From positions 1 to 64,000 of the forward strand of contig MEHQ01000050.1 of NCBI GenBank assembly GCA_008828725.1: a stretch of DNA of 64,000 nt, read 5' to 3'. Below, one piece after another: positions 22,014 to 33,150 of the stretch. Both the position numbers and the translations under genes were made by a program. The notes beneath the pieces are model-generated. The model ran no database searches and was not told the origin of the DNA. It was given only the letters and a program-made list of their open reading frames with translations. Within the stretch, counting starts at the first letter, position 1. Each line of letters begins with the position of its first letter. Source of the stretch: Saccharina japonica (lineage: Eukaryota > Sar > Phaeophyceae > Laminariales > Laminariaceae).

Positions 22014-23179
22014 TCACTGTTTCCAGTGTGCCCTCAAGTGTGCCGCCGTCTTCCTGAAAATGTCGACCACCTGGGTCGTTCCCGCTTCCATGCCCGCAAC
22101 GCGCTCGTTCCACTCCAGTGAGAATAGGTCGAAGTCTATGAAGGATTGGCACCCTTCCTTATTCACGACATAACTCATGAACGTATGCTAAACCAAGAGA
22201 TCTTGGCTGGAGTACAAACCGCCATGTGCGGGACATGTGCCCCCTGCATAGTTGCTAGGGTCGCGGCCGATCGAGTTAATTCCGGAAGAGAAACAGCCTC
22301 GCTCACGGGATGTTCGAAATCGAAAGTCCCAAGATCGACAGCGCCCATTTCCTCTACAGTAGTCCCTTCTTCGTCACACTTCGGCAGAATTTTGCGAACA
22401 AATCCGCTCCGCTCCCACGTGTCGCCGTAAGCGCTTGTGGAGACCCAGATCGGATATTTTGCGTCGCCGAGCAGCATGGAAGTCATCCTCTGACAAGGGC
22501 AAGAGAGAGATGTGAAGACGGCATCTTTACGAACACCATACTGCATTTCAACGCGGAAACCATCAGTCACCAGGAAAACAAAAGACGGGGCACACTTAAG
22601 ACTCAAATCCTGTGGTGGTTGTTCTTCGTCATTACATATTCCGTGGACACACAAAAACCTCAAACATTGCTGAAAAATAAGCAAGAAAATAATCAAATAT
22701 CAATGGAAATGATAACACACAAGCTAGAAAGACAATAGCCGTTCGACACACAAAATATATAAATATTAGTCAAAGCGTCCACGATATACACGTCTTTCAA
22801 GAAGAAAGATAAGAGAGGTGTCAGGATAAGTATTGCCACCCGATGCATCCATTATTAATAGTAGCGCTTTCACCAACCGCAGGTCGGTGTCCTGCGGTTG
22901 AGCCGTATTGTAAATAGGACGAGAAGCATAAAAAAACACACACACACACGAAATATCAACACCTCTAGGCAAGTCAACAAGGAAGCAAGCGGAAAAGCAT
23001 ACCTGTATGGCCTCATGTACCGGCTGGTCGTAAAATCCCCCAACAGTAGGGTCGACACCGCGGTTTTGGATAGCCTGACGTAGGTTCCATCTGAAGTCTT
23101 GCTCGAGCAGCAGAAGATGCGCAAGCCTGGGCGAAATGCACAACGCCACCAAGTGCATGTATGTGCAAATGGTACCCTT
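22014..23179 (-). CDS. Hypothetical spliced gene
   Basis: The clearest host gene in the window. Exon A runs 23179-23003: an acceptor-like TTTAG precedes it, an ATG lies at 23158, and it contains CISPRLAHLLLLEQDF and GGFYDQPVHEAIQ, then a donor CAG/GTATGC. A 333-bp intron ends in a pyrimidine tract and TTTTTCAG. Exon B starts at 22669 in matching phase (QCLRFLCVHGICNDEEQ) and stays open for 164 codons to TGA at 22175. From the ATG this gives about 216 residues. An overlapping ATG (ATGA at 22178) starts a further 54-codon protein-like frame (FDLFSLEWNERVAGMEAG) ending at 22014, where GTGAGT overlaps the stop; this may be another exon. There are no membrane segments and no recognised family. Confidence 0.5.
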
Positions 23180-23600
23180 CTAAATCATTGGCGCCGCCAA
23201 TGCACCGATTAATACTGGAGCCAGTCGCAGAGTCGTTCCCAGCCTGGAATTACATTGGCAGCCCCATAGGGTCAGTCAAGCACTCGGTCTTGACGTGCAC
23301 TCGAAGACGCTTAACAGCCTCCCTGGCTTCCGCCCGCAGCAAAGGTTGTCGGGTCTTTTTATCAATCAATCCGCCGTACACGTTGCTGACCATGCCATAG
23401 CGATGTAGAAGATTTGGCGACGGCGGGACCATCCTGCCCCAAGTGGTGGCGTGTTGCGCGCCATTGTGGGATCAGGGGGGTGCACTACACACTGCCGTAC
23501 GGATACGAGCCTGTCAGTCTGCGCTTGTCCGCCGCTTTGGATATCGTACTTTTCTATACCTGCGATATAATTTTGCTGTGGGGTCGAAGCCACCTCCTAG
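23180..23600 (-). other. Possible upstream exon
   Basis: A 60-codon minus-strand frame (23432-23250) reads RYGMVSNVYGGLIDKKTRQP and KRLRVHVKTECLTDPMG. A GTAATT donor-like site at 23253 would give a 73-bp intron to the TTTAG at 23180, but the phase then fails to match exon A. It is either a separate 5' exon with another splice choice or a decayed part. Confidence 0.3.
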
Positions 23601-24418
23601 TACCCAAGCGAAAAAACGGTTGGAGAGGGAGGACAGGAGCAGCCAGAAGGTGCCGCAACGAAGAGTACGTCAATAACGCCAGCACCGACACCATACAGGG
23701 CGCGTTACGTACGAGCGTATATACGATTATGGTATTACACGACTAACAAGAAACAATACAATCAGATGACTACGACTACTGCTGTAGTTTTGTTTTCAAT
23801 GTACGTATATACATGGCCGTAAAGCAAGCACAAAAACAACAGACCTAAGTCTTAGAGCATTATTACGCTGCTGTGCACCATGATACCAGTCATGACACTA
23901 AGTACTTACAAGTACTTTGTACGTACAGCATGACCAGGTACCTGGTACATACCTGGTGTACCAGGTAGTTGTTCCTCGTACGTTGTACAAATCATCATAC
24001 TAGTCGTAACACCAGTAAGTTTTGCCATTATGTCCGTAAATATAATAAGCGTTTTCTCATTTATATTCAAAATCAACGTTCAATACATTTCCAGCCAACG
24101 TAGTATATTTGTTTCACCTACCTGTACAGCAGAAGACCAGTTTTAGGTCCAGTACGTAGTATCGTGTTTTTGCAGGCCGGATACCAGGTGCTAGGTGTAA
24201 AATAGATATCTGCTTCGAAGGCTGCTACAAAATGAGTGATCTACCAACAGACACTGGTAGGATCCCATTCTAATAGGAAGTACTATCCCCACCCCAGCAA
24301 CTTGGCCCACACCAGCTGTCGCTCCACGACCACCTCGGCCGCCAGACAGACCGTCGGTATCATGACCTCCTCCCGGCGAGTTTCCACCACAGGACGACGA
24401 ACGTTCCCCAGCGGATGA
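23601..24418. other. Spacer ending in a Gly-rich minus-strand frame
   Basis: Mostly unique sequence with TACCTGGTAC-type words (23930-23970). At 24210-24418 the minus strand has a Gly/Ser-rich open frame (GGRGGRGATAGVGQVAGVG) that runs up to the LTR element. Confidence 0.45.
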
Positions 24419-24423
24419 GCTTC

Positions 24424-24725
24424 TATTGATTGTGCTTGGTACTCGATACAGCAGGTATGATGACGGTTTCATATATTAGGGAGTTCATATACTTGATGAG
24501 GCTTTCACCATCTGTGAGGTCTCGTGCTTACTGTTGACTTCCCTGACTTGGCTTGCCTTGCCCTGACTTGACTTGCTTGCTTGACTTGCTCGCTGCGCCT
24601 CGATGGTGGCCTGCAAGGTCCGACGATAATATATACGTGGTTTATGTCTACATGAGGAGCGCTCCAGCTCGCTGACCCTGCCTGCCTGTGCTAGGCCCTG
24701 GCATGAGCCCGAGGTCGTATCAATA
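24424..24725 (+). repeat. Left LTR
   Basis: Begins TATTGATTGTGCTTGG and ends GTCGTATCAATA, so the termini form the short inverted repeat TATTGA/TCAATA in place of the usual TG/CA edge (a TG...CA pair lies three bases in). It contains short CTTGACTTGCTTGC-type internal repeats. Confidence 0.9.
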
Positions 24726-24801
24726 CGCTATAGCGGGTCGTTGACACGTGATCTCGGGTTGCTTGGGGCATCAGGCGGTGTGGTGGTTTTTCCGCGTCGA
24801 G

Positions 24802-25827
24802 ATGGATGCCGCGGAATCGGATAATGCTAGGTGGAGAGCTAGTGAGGAGGGCAAGAGTTATCTCCAGCTCCGGGAGTTGTACTTGGAGAGGGAGAGGTGG
24901 CTGACGGTGCAGCTGATGGGGCGCGTGGACGAGATGTATGCCAAGCGCTTCGTTCTGGTAGAGCGCATCGAGGACCATGAAGGAGCTTGGGCTGCACGGA
25001 CCGGAAGGGGGACTGCTGTGCTCACGAAGGACAGGGCCCGTCTCAACCAGGTGGATAGTTGGATATCCTCGGCTCAGCAGAAAATCAAGTGGCGGCAAGA
25101 GGTAGTCCACCAGATACGGCCGCGGCAACAGCGTGCCGCCTCGGCCAGACGTGAGCTGGCGCTGGTGGGCCCGCTTGCTGCGCGAGGCACGAGCAACGCA
25201 GGCGAGCCGCTGCAGCAAGAGCAGCAGCAGCCGCAACAACCGGAGCAGCAGCAGCAGCCGCAGCAGCTGCAGCTGGCAGCCCTTCGGATGAAGATGATAG
25301 CGAAGCTGCGTGCAGCGCCGAGCGAGGCCCAGCGCGCTGATTCGGAGAGGGCAACGGCAGAGCAGAGGAGGAAAGCAGCTGGGACATCAGTGCGGCAAGA
25401 GCAGGAGGCTCGAGCCGGCACGTTGGCCACTGCTGCAAACCATACCCGCTCTACGCCCACCCCCGAATTTGATGCGGAAGCGACGAGAGGAGAAAACGGA
25501 GAAGATATGGGTGACGAGGAGAGAGAAGAAGAAGGAGCTGTGAAGCTAGGTGGGAAGCAGACCTCCCGGAGCGGCAGCAGTGCACAGGATGGGCAGCGGG
25601 CCCTGCCGCAGCTGCTTCCGGTTGAGAGGAGCCCCTTTGAGCCGGTTTGTTGGGTGAGCCCGGGCGCGCTAGTAGAGCAGGTGGCTCTGTCTGCGCGCCA
25701 CGTTGAAACCCACCCCGCGGTGACGAAGAAACCGTCACACGCGGAAGAGAAAAAGGTCGGAGAGATGGTTTTATGTGCGAGTGGAAGGGGGCCTCAGGAG
25801 GAGGAAAGTAGAGTAGGAGTCGGGTGA
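24802..25827 (+). CDS. Gag-like coiled-coil, Gln-rich ORF of the LTR element
   Basis: The open frame begins at 24748 with GTG; the first ATG is at 24802 (GAGATGGATGCC), giving 341 residues. The N-terminal third is charged and helical (YLQLRELYLERERWLTVQL), fitting a coiled coil. A Gln/Pro-rich tract follows at about residues 150-175, then an Ala/Arg/Glu-rich helix and an acidic stretch (GDEEREEEG). There is no zinc knuckle, protease or polymerase motif. Position right after the left LTR and composition suggest a gag-like structural protein, but no homologue is recognised. A second frame with a long poly-Gln run follows at 25970-26224. Confidence 0.55.
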   Translation: MDAAESDNARWRASEEGKSYLQLRELYLERERWLTVQLMGRVDEMYAKRFVLVERIEDHEGAWAARTGRGTAVLTKDRARLNQVDSWISSAQQKIKWRQEVVHQIRPRQQRAASARRELALVGPLAARGTSNAGEPLQQEQQQPQQPEQQQQPQQLQLAALRMKMIAKLRAAPSEAQRADSERATAEQRRKAAGTSVRQEQEARAGTLATAANHTRSTPTPEFDAEATRGENGEDMGDEEREEEGAVKLGGKQTSRSGSSAQDGQRALPQLLPVERSPFEPVCWVSPGALVEQVALSARHVETHPAVTKKPSHAEEKKVGEMVLCASGRGPQEEESRVGVG

Positions 25828-26055
25828 TGACGGCGTTGGGATAGGCGAGGAGCAGGAGCATCAGCCGTTGCCACCGCCGCTGCCGCCACCGCCGCCTCTA
25901 CCACCGCCTCCGCCACCGCCCGCGGAAGGCACGCGTGCAGACCTCTAGGCGGAGCAGCACGCCCTAGTAGTGGCGAGTCGCTTGGTGCTGGCACACGGAG
26001 CCCTGTTATCATTCGAGCAACGGAAAGAGGAGGAAGAGGCGGAGAAGGAAGAGGA

Positions 26056-26057
<2 letters not shown>

Positions 26058-26094
<37 letters not shown>
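26058..26094 (+). repeat. (CAG)n microsatellite
   Basis: Twelve or so CAG triplets in tandem inside the LTR element, open as poly-Gln in one frame. Confidence 0.9.
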
Positions 26095-26096
<2 letters not shown>

Positions 26097-27607
26097 GGAG
26101 CAAGGACGGGTGGGGCGGCGGCAAGCAACACCACCTACAGCAAGGTTGTGTTTGGATCAGCATGGAAGCTGGACCGCAATGGCTCCTGGGTCCTGGGCTC
26201 ATGCCTCCGTTCAGCCCTGATTGAGGTATACGCTGTGTTCGTGCTGCCTGATCGATTGCTTCCTGTTTTTGATGATCTTTTTGATGATACGTACGAAGAT
26301 GCCGCTATCATACTGCTGTTCAGGTAAATTAATAGTAGGTGTGTCGTAGAAAAGGCTTGTTTGGACCACCTATCATTATACTGAATACGAGTAGTTGGTT
26401 CTGTTGTCTTTCGTTATTTTGCGCGGGACGATGGACTACGTACTTGGGTTGGGACTTGGGGAGGATGATATATGATGCACGCATGATAGGGATTGAGTAC
26501 GTACGTGACGAGCACTTGACGAGCCGACATTGTTATGTTTCGGTTGTGTACTTTGCTTCGAACGCTGTGCTACCACACTGCACGTACTAGCCTTGTCAGA
26601 TAGCAACACATCAGTGTACGTATGATAATAGCCGACATGCAGCAATTCTGCTGTAACTTTTACTCGGACCTGTAATCAACAGGGGAAGGTACTTGGAACA
26701 TGCTCATACGGTTATTTTGTCTGTCTGCGATGTTTTTGCTATTTGTACGAGAAGTACTATTATACTGCTGTGAGTATACCAGGTATATGCGTGCGGTGGT
26801 TTTTGATTTATGAGATTTTTCGTATGCTTATTTTGTGTGTACCTGATGTAAACGGTAGTGCTCTATGTGCGGACAGTTTTATGATCGCGAAGGTCGTATA
26901 TACATCCATGCATACATATAAGACACTGCGTTATACCATGGTACAACGCAACTGCGAACGTACTACTGCTCAGATAAGGTTATCATGGTTGGTATAATAC
27001 GATGTTGGAAAATTCTGGGCGTTGTGATATGATATGAATACGCGATGGAGTGGAGCATTGATACCGAATGAACATATGTTTTGGGCGACTCAGATTGACT
27101 GCTGTATGTTGTGTGCTCTTCCGCCCTCTCTCCCTCCCTCCCTCCGTAACGAACCAGTTATAGGTACGAGATGGTGATCATCAATCATGTAGCACAAATG
27201 CTATGTACGTACTTAAAAGCAGGAGGAGTATAAGTGGAGTAGGTGCTTTAAACAGGTAATCATATAGCAGTTACTATGTGCTCTTTGTTGGCGATGTGAA
27301 ATATGCACTTGCACTTGTTGTCTGATCACGCCATTCGAATCTTGATGAATATATTTATGAATGCGTTTTGTCTTCCCGCGCCCTACTACGTATTGGTTGG
27401 TTAAAACGCTGTTCTTGAGGCATTGTTGCTTGGTGATAAAATAGTACACTTCAGAGCTTTCCTTGTGTGGATATCGCTCGAAGGTTCTTGATTATACCAG
27501 CAGCTCGTGGCAAGGGGAGATCACGTTTCCCCGATGATAAGTTGGCGTAATAACTACTGCTGTAAGCTTGAAACCATACCACGCGGTCGGATATATTACG
27601 TTTGCGT

Positions 27608-28010
27608 ATGAATGAGGATACTAGATTTATTGTTTTAGTTTTAGAGTCAATCTCAATGGTGATACCGTCTCTGGCTGTCTGGCCTGCTTTTCTGATAGTT
27701 CGGTAAATACATTGATTGACTGGTTGACCGACTGAAATGAGGATCTGAGATATATTATTTTAGTCTTAGAGTCAATCTCAATGGTGATACCGTCTCTGGC
27801 TGTCTGGCCTGGACGGCTTTTCTAGTAGTTCGGAAAATACATTGATTTTGATTGACTGGTTGACCGACTGAATGAGGATTTGAGATTTATTATTTAGTCT
27901 TAGAGTCGATCTCAATGGTGATACCGTCTCTGGCTGTCTGGCCTGGGCGGCTTTTCTGATAGTTCGGAAAATACATTGATTGACTGGTTGACTGATTGAA
28001 CGAGGATTCG
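27608..28010. repeat. Three tandem 125-135 bp repeats inside the LTR element
   Basis: AATGAGGAT recurs at 27611, 27736 and 27871, with a variant near 28000. Each unit carries TCTCAATGGTGATACCGTCT, CTGGCTGTCTGGCCTG and TTGATTGACTGGTTGAC. Copies are very similar, with one small insertion. Confidence 0.93.
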
Positions 28011-28279
28011 AGAATGGAGGATATTGAATGAGTTTCTGATTGGGCTGGTGGGGTTAAGATTGGGTTGTGGTTTTTGATTGATGGTTTTCGGGTATTGAAA
28101 ATTCTGCCTGTTTACTGATTAAAATTGTGAATACATTGTACGGTATTGAGATTTGTATTGAAGATTTTGGTATCTGAAGTTAGCACGACTGGACAAACCT
28201 GTATCGACCTGTTGACACCGAGCTGATGACCGTCTGATTACCGAGGCCTTATGCCCTAGTTACGGCAGCTGAGTGTCTT

Positions 28280-28450
28280 GGAAGATTGTTGAAGTTTGAG
28301 CCAGCATGGTTTAGATTGTGGTATTTGAATTTGAATGAATGTGCTTGAATTTCTGGTGTTCGGTACATTGAATTTGCTTGAGGTTTTCATTAATCTTGTG
28401 GTATTCGGTACTTTGAATTTGCTTGAAGGTTTGGGACACTGTGGTCCACA
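28280..28450. repeat. Short degenerate repeat TTCGGTACTTTGAATTTGCT
   Basis: Three phrases of the form TTCGGTAC..TGAATTTGCTTGA occur about 50 bp apart, just upstream of the right LTR. Confidence 0.65.
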
Positions 28451-28656
28451 TTCGGTACGTGAATTTGGAGTGTGTGCTACTGATTCGGGATGATGATTTG
28501 TGGTTTTCGGGACAGCTATGAGGTGTGACCATGCTACGATATTGTGATGCTTGATTGGCATGCTGTTCACCATGCAGGGAGGATATTAGTTGATAGGACT
28601 GTACACCTGTTCGGTATGCATACTGCGGATGTGTGGTGTCGCACAGTATCGATTGC

Positions 28657-28669
28657 AAAGCAGGGAGGA
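28657..28669 (+). other. Polypurine tract of the LTR element
   Basis: AAAGCAGGGAGGA abuts the right LTR, the position used to prime plus-strand synthesis in LTR retrotransposons. A similar GCAGGGAGGATATTAG lies 90 bp upstream. Confidence 0.7.
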
Positions 28670-28971
28670 TATTGATTGTGCTTGGTACTCGATACAGCAG
28701 GTATGATGACGGTTTCATATATTAGGGAGTTCATATACTTGATGAGGCTTTCTCCATCTGTGAGGTCTCGTGCTTGCTGTTGACTTCCCTGACTTGGCTT
28801 GCCTTGCCCTGACTTGACTTGCTTGCTTGACTTGCTCGCTGCGCCTCGATGGTGGCCTGCGAGGTCCGACGAAAATATATACGTGGTTTATGTCCACGTG
28901 AGGAGCGCTCCAGCTCGCTGACCCTGCCTGCCTGTGCTAGGCCCTGGCATGAGCCCGAGGTCGTATCAATA
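28670..28971 (+). repeat. Right LTR
   Basis: 302 bp, same length and ends as the left LTR, about six substitutions and no indels. Confidence 0.9.
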
Positions 28972-28976
28972 GCTTC

Positions 28977-29588
28977 CATGCGAAAACCCATCGCCATCGC
29001 CACCACCTCCACCACCCCCGCTTTCCCCGCCACCGCCACCCCCTCTGTAATCTCCACCTCCTCCTTGCACGCTGGGGTGGCTGTCACCGGCTTGTCCTGT
29101 GAACCCCATCCATGCTCGACTATCACCTGCTGTTTTGGTTTGCCGCATCTAGCTTTTAGCGCTTTCCGTTCGACTTTGCGGGGCAGGGCGGTGCGACCCA
29201 GACCAGTGGCAGCAAGGCCACCGCCACTCTCTCGACCCGCATCGTTCCTGCAGTCGCCTTCAGTCTGCTCGGGCCTAGCCCCGGAACCTCGCAGCCTTGC
29301 GAACTCACCTCGGAGCCTCAGAGCTGTGGGAGAGATGTAGCTGCTAGTAATCGCGCCGCGCTGCTGTGGTAATCGCGCCGCACGTATGGTGCTGCTGAAT
29401 GGTCAACCCTTATGAGGACCCTCATGGGAGCCCCAATTTTAGATGTTTTTCATTGGACAAGAAATAAACAATTGACCTGTGAGTGGTCAAACCTTATGGG
29501 CGATCAGGTGAGACCATGAGAGTGCGGCCCATCATACGTATCGTACTCGGTAGTACCATATGACATGCCGTACATGTTAATACTACGT
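28977..29588 (-). other. Gly-rich minus-strand frame flanking the insertion
   Basis: At 28977-29148 the minus strand has an open frame that becomes very Gly-rich (GGGGDYRGGGGGGESGGG). Its upstream ATG at 29148 is directly preceded by an in-frame TAG. Together with the Gly-rich frame on the left flank this suggests the LTR element landed in a Gly-rich coding tract. Beyond 29150 nothing is supported. Confidence 0.4.
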
Positions 29589-29782
29589 AGGGCTGTGAGT
29601 TGTCTGGAGTTCGCGGCTATTGTTATTGGTTGGCTGGCGAGGCCAGCCAATTAACTTACATTAAAGTACGCCATTTGGCTTCATTTTACACACGAAAAAC
29701 ATGATAAATGGGTCAAGTTTATCTCTGGATTTGATCACGAAACAGGTATATTTCCAAACCTCGTCTCAGTTTGTCGGATATT
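29589..29782 (+). repeat. TAGGGCTGTGAGTT family, short copy
   Basis: Same ends as 14845-15190 but without the GC-rich middle. It ends just before the first copy of the 2.5-kb repeat. Confidence 0.75.
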
Positions 29783-29804
29783 ATAGAGAGGCACCTAAAA
29801 TTTA

Positions 29805-31360
29805 CACAGGTACCAAATGGACGTTGTTCCCGGAATAATTTCACTTTTCATCTCCGGCCGCGGGTCTTTTCTCGCGCTGTCGGCTGCGGGGCACGCAGGG
29901 GGGCCGCGTGTACGCCACGGCGCAAGTGCGGGTCCCGGCCGAGGCCCGTGGGGCGTGCTCTGGGCCTTCAAAGTCGCGAATTCTGGCACATATCTCAGGG
30001 GAGACGTTCCGACTTGACACCGCCTCGCAACTACTCTAAAAACCTGTCGTACGACTGTTTTTTCGTCCGGATGAACTTTGATGGTTCGTTTTTGACCCGC
30101 CGTATGAACGGAACATACAAAGCACGCACCATGCACGAGAAAACAAGGACCACACCGATATCGAACGAGGCACACATCAAGCGTCGTGCAGCAGTAGTTG
30201 ATGCCATGTTGCATGCGTCTGCTCTGTCTGGGCTGCGTACAGCAGTAGTAGTAGTTGTACGAGACGCTCTAAATATTACAGGCTCATTATATGTACATTT
30301 GAAATTTGGTTCCAATATTTTGGAATCTACGTAAAGTACACATACACAGATCTACGAGTACGAACGATAGGCCGATCTACATGCGTACGAATACGAGTAT
30401 TTTGGTAGAGTACGACTACTGTGTAATTTACGGGTACATGTCTCTAGTCTTGACTACAAACTACAGAGCAGCCAAGGCGGCGTTTATCGAACAGCACAGC
30501 AGTACAGCAGATAAAGCTGCAGAATACGCAGTAGCCGCTGTTCAGATTGTTGCCTTTGTGGCGGCTGTTGTTGTGTCCTGTATGCGTGTGCCGGGCCCGT
30601 AGTAAACAGCTACGAGTAGCAGGAGGAATCCAGCAGATCTAGTTGTGACAGCTACGAATAACGAGTACTGCTTTGCTGTGTTCTGTCTTTCATTGTGTAC
30701 GCGTGTGTGTTTCATGTATGAGAATCCAGCAAAACCTCCCCCACTGATTATAATATCACCCGCGCTTTACAGCAGCGATTAAAAACAACAAAACCGCTAA
30801 TACCCGTCACGGGTATATGGATAACACGTCATACTCGCCGAGAGTTTGGGCCCAGGGCACCCGGGTATCCAGCTGTTCGACGGGCACCCTTAGACGAGTA
30901 CTCGACTGCAAAACGCGTACCAGCGTACCCGCCCAAAAGGTATTACGTACGAGTGAATACTCATATCTAGGACCCGGGCGGGACTCATCGGGCAACAGCT
31001 CTGTCATAACTATCTTCTGTATACTCAGCCGTGGTAACTACAGTACAACTGTGAGATCAATTTTAAATCCTACGAAAAATAGTCAGATCGACTTCAGAAA
31101 CAAAACAAGTCGTTGAGCCTGGACACCAAAATGAAGTTTCTTAACACCGGGAGCGCACTGTACCTCCGATACGATATCATCTCGTGACAGTTGTTTCGTT
31201 AGGAATGGCCGTCGCTACTAAGTTTACAGTCTATTCCACAGATTTGCTCCAAGAATTAAAATATGAAGCATGTGCGATCAATTATCACCTTGCGACACCC
31301 CCGGGATTTCAACTGACCACCATCCCAAGGGGAACCTTGTATATGGTACATGTTCGTGCG
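29805..31360 (+). repeat. 2.5-kb repeat family, copy 1 (middle missing)
   Basis: Begins GGTACCAAATGGAC and ends GGGGAACCTTGTATAT. It shares the successive blocks of copies 2 and 3: a GC-rich segment (GCGGGTCCCGGCC), TTGCATGCGTCTGCTCTG, ACAGATCTACGAG, GCACCCGGGTATCC, AAACAAGTCGTTGAGCC, CGACACCCCCGGGATTTCAA. Compared with them it lacks about 1 kb between about 31030 and 31040. The 187-codon plus and 139-codon minus frames over block A are not kept in the other copies, so I do not call a gene. Confidence 0.88.
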
Positions 31361-31625
31361 GCAGGCAGCAGCGCATCACCAGTACAAGCTAAAAATAGGA
31401 CACAAAATAGACTGGGATCGACCAGAAAAAACTGGGATCGACACACAGCTCAGGGCGAGCATCGCTCAAACACCCGAGCCAGAGATGCTCATCATCCAGT
31501 TGACACACAAATGACAGAGACACGATTGTACGACGTATTACAGTAATAGCACGTTGGGTCAAAGCCCCGCCATCACAGTTGACCGCATGGACCATAAGAC
31601 CAGAGTTCTAATTTTTACTGTGTAC
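31355..31625 (+). repeat. Dispersed repeat shared with 11846-12130
   Basis: Follows the end of the 2.5-kb repeat; see 11846-12130. Shared words include AGACTGGGATCGAC and GAGATGCTCATCATCCAGTT. Confidence 0.85.
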
Positions 31626-32786
31626 TCAATGTCGGTGTACTCGGTATACTCGGTATGGCTCGTCCGGCACAAAATATTTCCAACGACATTTATAGTAATA
31701 ACTGATGCCTGCAGTCCTGAAGAGGATTATCGTGTTTCTCATGAATATCTTGTGAATTATGAGTGATGTATGCCATGTAAAAAACAAAATATTGACCACC
31801 GCTCAAGAAACAAAAGTTCGCGCATTGGACGCCTTTGCAAAATAAGATTTTAATTTTCAAGAATTTGGCGTTTTGCCCCTATTCTCCCAATATGAAATTG
31901 GGTCTAAGCATATCTGCTGAAATTAGAGAGGAAATAAAACGCGAGGCTGAGTTTAAATAGGAAATTATTAAGTGCTGTCGCGTACTGTACTAGCCCCCGG
32001 ACGAACCGAGGAATAGGTAACTCAATACTCGTTGGGACTCGTATAAATGAACTGCCCCGAGTACGGCACTGTTTCATCGAAAACACAGGGTGCTGGGACT
32101 GTCAATCATCCTGACCATGCGACGAACCTATCGCGGCCAATAACTAATTCACCGCCAGGTCATATGTGTGTGTTCTTCACATTAAACCTTCCTTTTTTCC
32201 TGTCTACTCTGCTTACTGCACTGAGCGTAGTATCCCTGTGTCGTAGTTTAGTGACCGCAGAACTGGTTCTTTTTTACGATGAAGAATCGGCACGGACACT
32301 GGGTGTGCTGGATGTCGAAGGGTAGAAAGGAAAGTTTAATGTGAATAACACACGCAAACCCGTCGATATAGTTCGGCTCGAAGGAAAAATATATTGCAGT
32401 GTGGATCAACCATATACGGGGTATTACCCGATACTTATTAATGATGGGAAATCTTCATGCCCAACACGTATGATACCAAAGGAGTATACTTGCGTTCAGG
32501 TCGTCATGTATTCGTACTCATGGGTTCGAATCCCACGGTAGTCATCATTGTGAAACTGGTGCCTGTCCCCAGGGCTAATGATGTCGCAGTGACGAGCTCC
32601 CAATCCCTGATGCCTGCAGGGGTCGTTAACAGCCGACCGTGTCGACCACTTTTCTTCCGTATCATGTAGCAAGGAGGTGCTAAGTGTCTATGTCTTGGAC
32701 TGAGCCAAGGGGCGAGCGCGCGAGGCCACCACACTCGAGGCTTTGTCCTGCGGGACCCTACTTGTGGGGGGGGGTACAATGGATTA
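31626..32786. other. Spacer with a tRNA T-arm-like motif
   Basis: At about 32517-32538 TGGGTTCGAATCCCA forms a four-pair hairpin like a T-arm, but no D-arm, anticodon arm or acceptor partner is found. No gene supported. Confidence 0.4.
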
Positions 32787-32979
32787 CTAGGCCCAGGCCT
32801 TTAAGGCACGCCGCAGGTGCAAATAGGCATATATATGGAGATAGGCCCGCCGGAGGCGAAAATAATTGAAATAGGCACGTAGATAGGCAAATGCCTGAAA
32901 CGCCTTAAACGTGCCTATCTATGCCTGAAATAATGCCTTAAACGTGCCTGAAACCTGACGAGCCCGCCAAGCCACATCT

Positions 32980-33150
32980 AACACTAATTTCAAGTAGTTT
33001 AGGGTTTCAGGCATAAATGCCTATCTTGCTCAATCCCATACTAGCTTCAAGTTGTTTTGGGTTTCAGGCATAAATGCCTATCTTACTCAACCCAACACCA
33101 ATTTCAAGTAGTTTAGGGTTTCAGACATAAATGCCTATCTTGCTCAACAC
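32980..33150. repeat. 57-bp tandem repeat, three copies
   Basis: CATAAATGCCTATCTT recurs at 33012, 33069 and 33126, each preceded by TTTCAAGTAGTTTAGGG or a near copy. Confidence 0.92.

Larger units (their letters stand above)
24424..28971 (+). mobile_element. Non-autonomous LTR retrotransposon (gag-like, no pol), 4548 bp
   Basis: Two 302-bp direct repeats bound the element, and GCTTC flanks it at 24419-24423 and 28972-28976 as a 5-bp target duplication. A purine tract (AAAGCAGGGAGGA, 28657-28669) sits immediately before the right LTR, fixing plus orientation. The interior carries one long ORF near the left LTR and then about 2.4 kb without coding signal, including a triplicated 130-bp block. 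I see no protease, reverse transcriptase, RNase H or integrase, so it resembles LARD or TR-GAG derivatives that move with help from relatives. No primer-binding site is recognised. The two LTRs differ at about six positions (about 98% identical), so insertion is fairly recent. It looks structurally whole for its type. Confidence 0.88.

Noticed and set aside
29771-30334. 187-codon plus frame and 139-codon minus frame in the first 2.5-kb repeat
   Set aside because: The equivalent regions of the other two copies do not keep the frame, so no selection for protein is visible.
32480-32550. tRNA gene
   Set aside because: Only a T-arm-like hairpin is present; no matching acceptor or anticodon stem.
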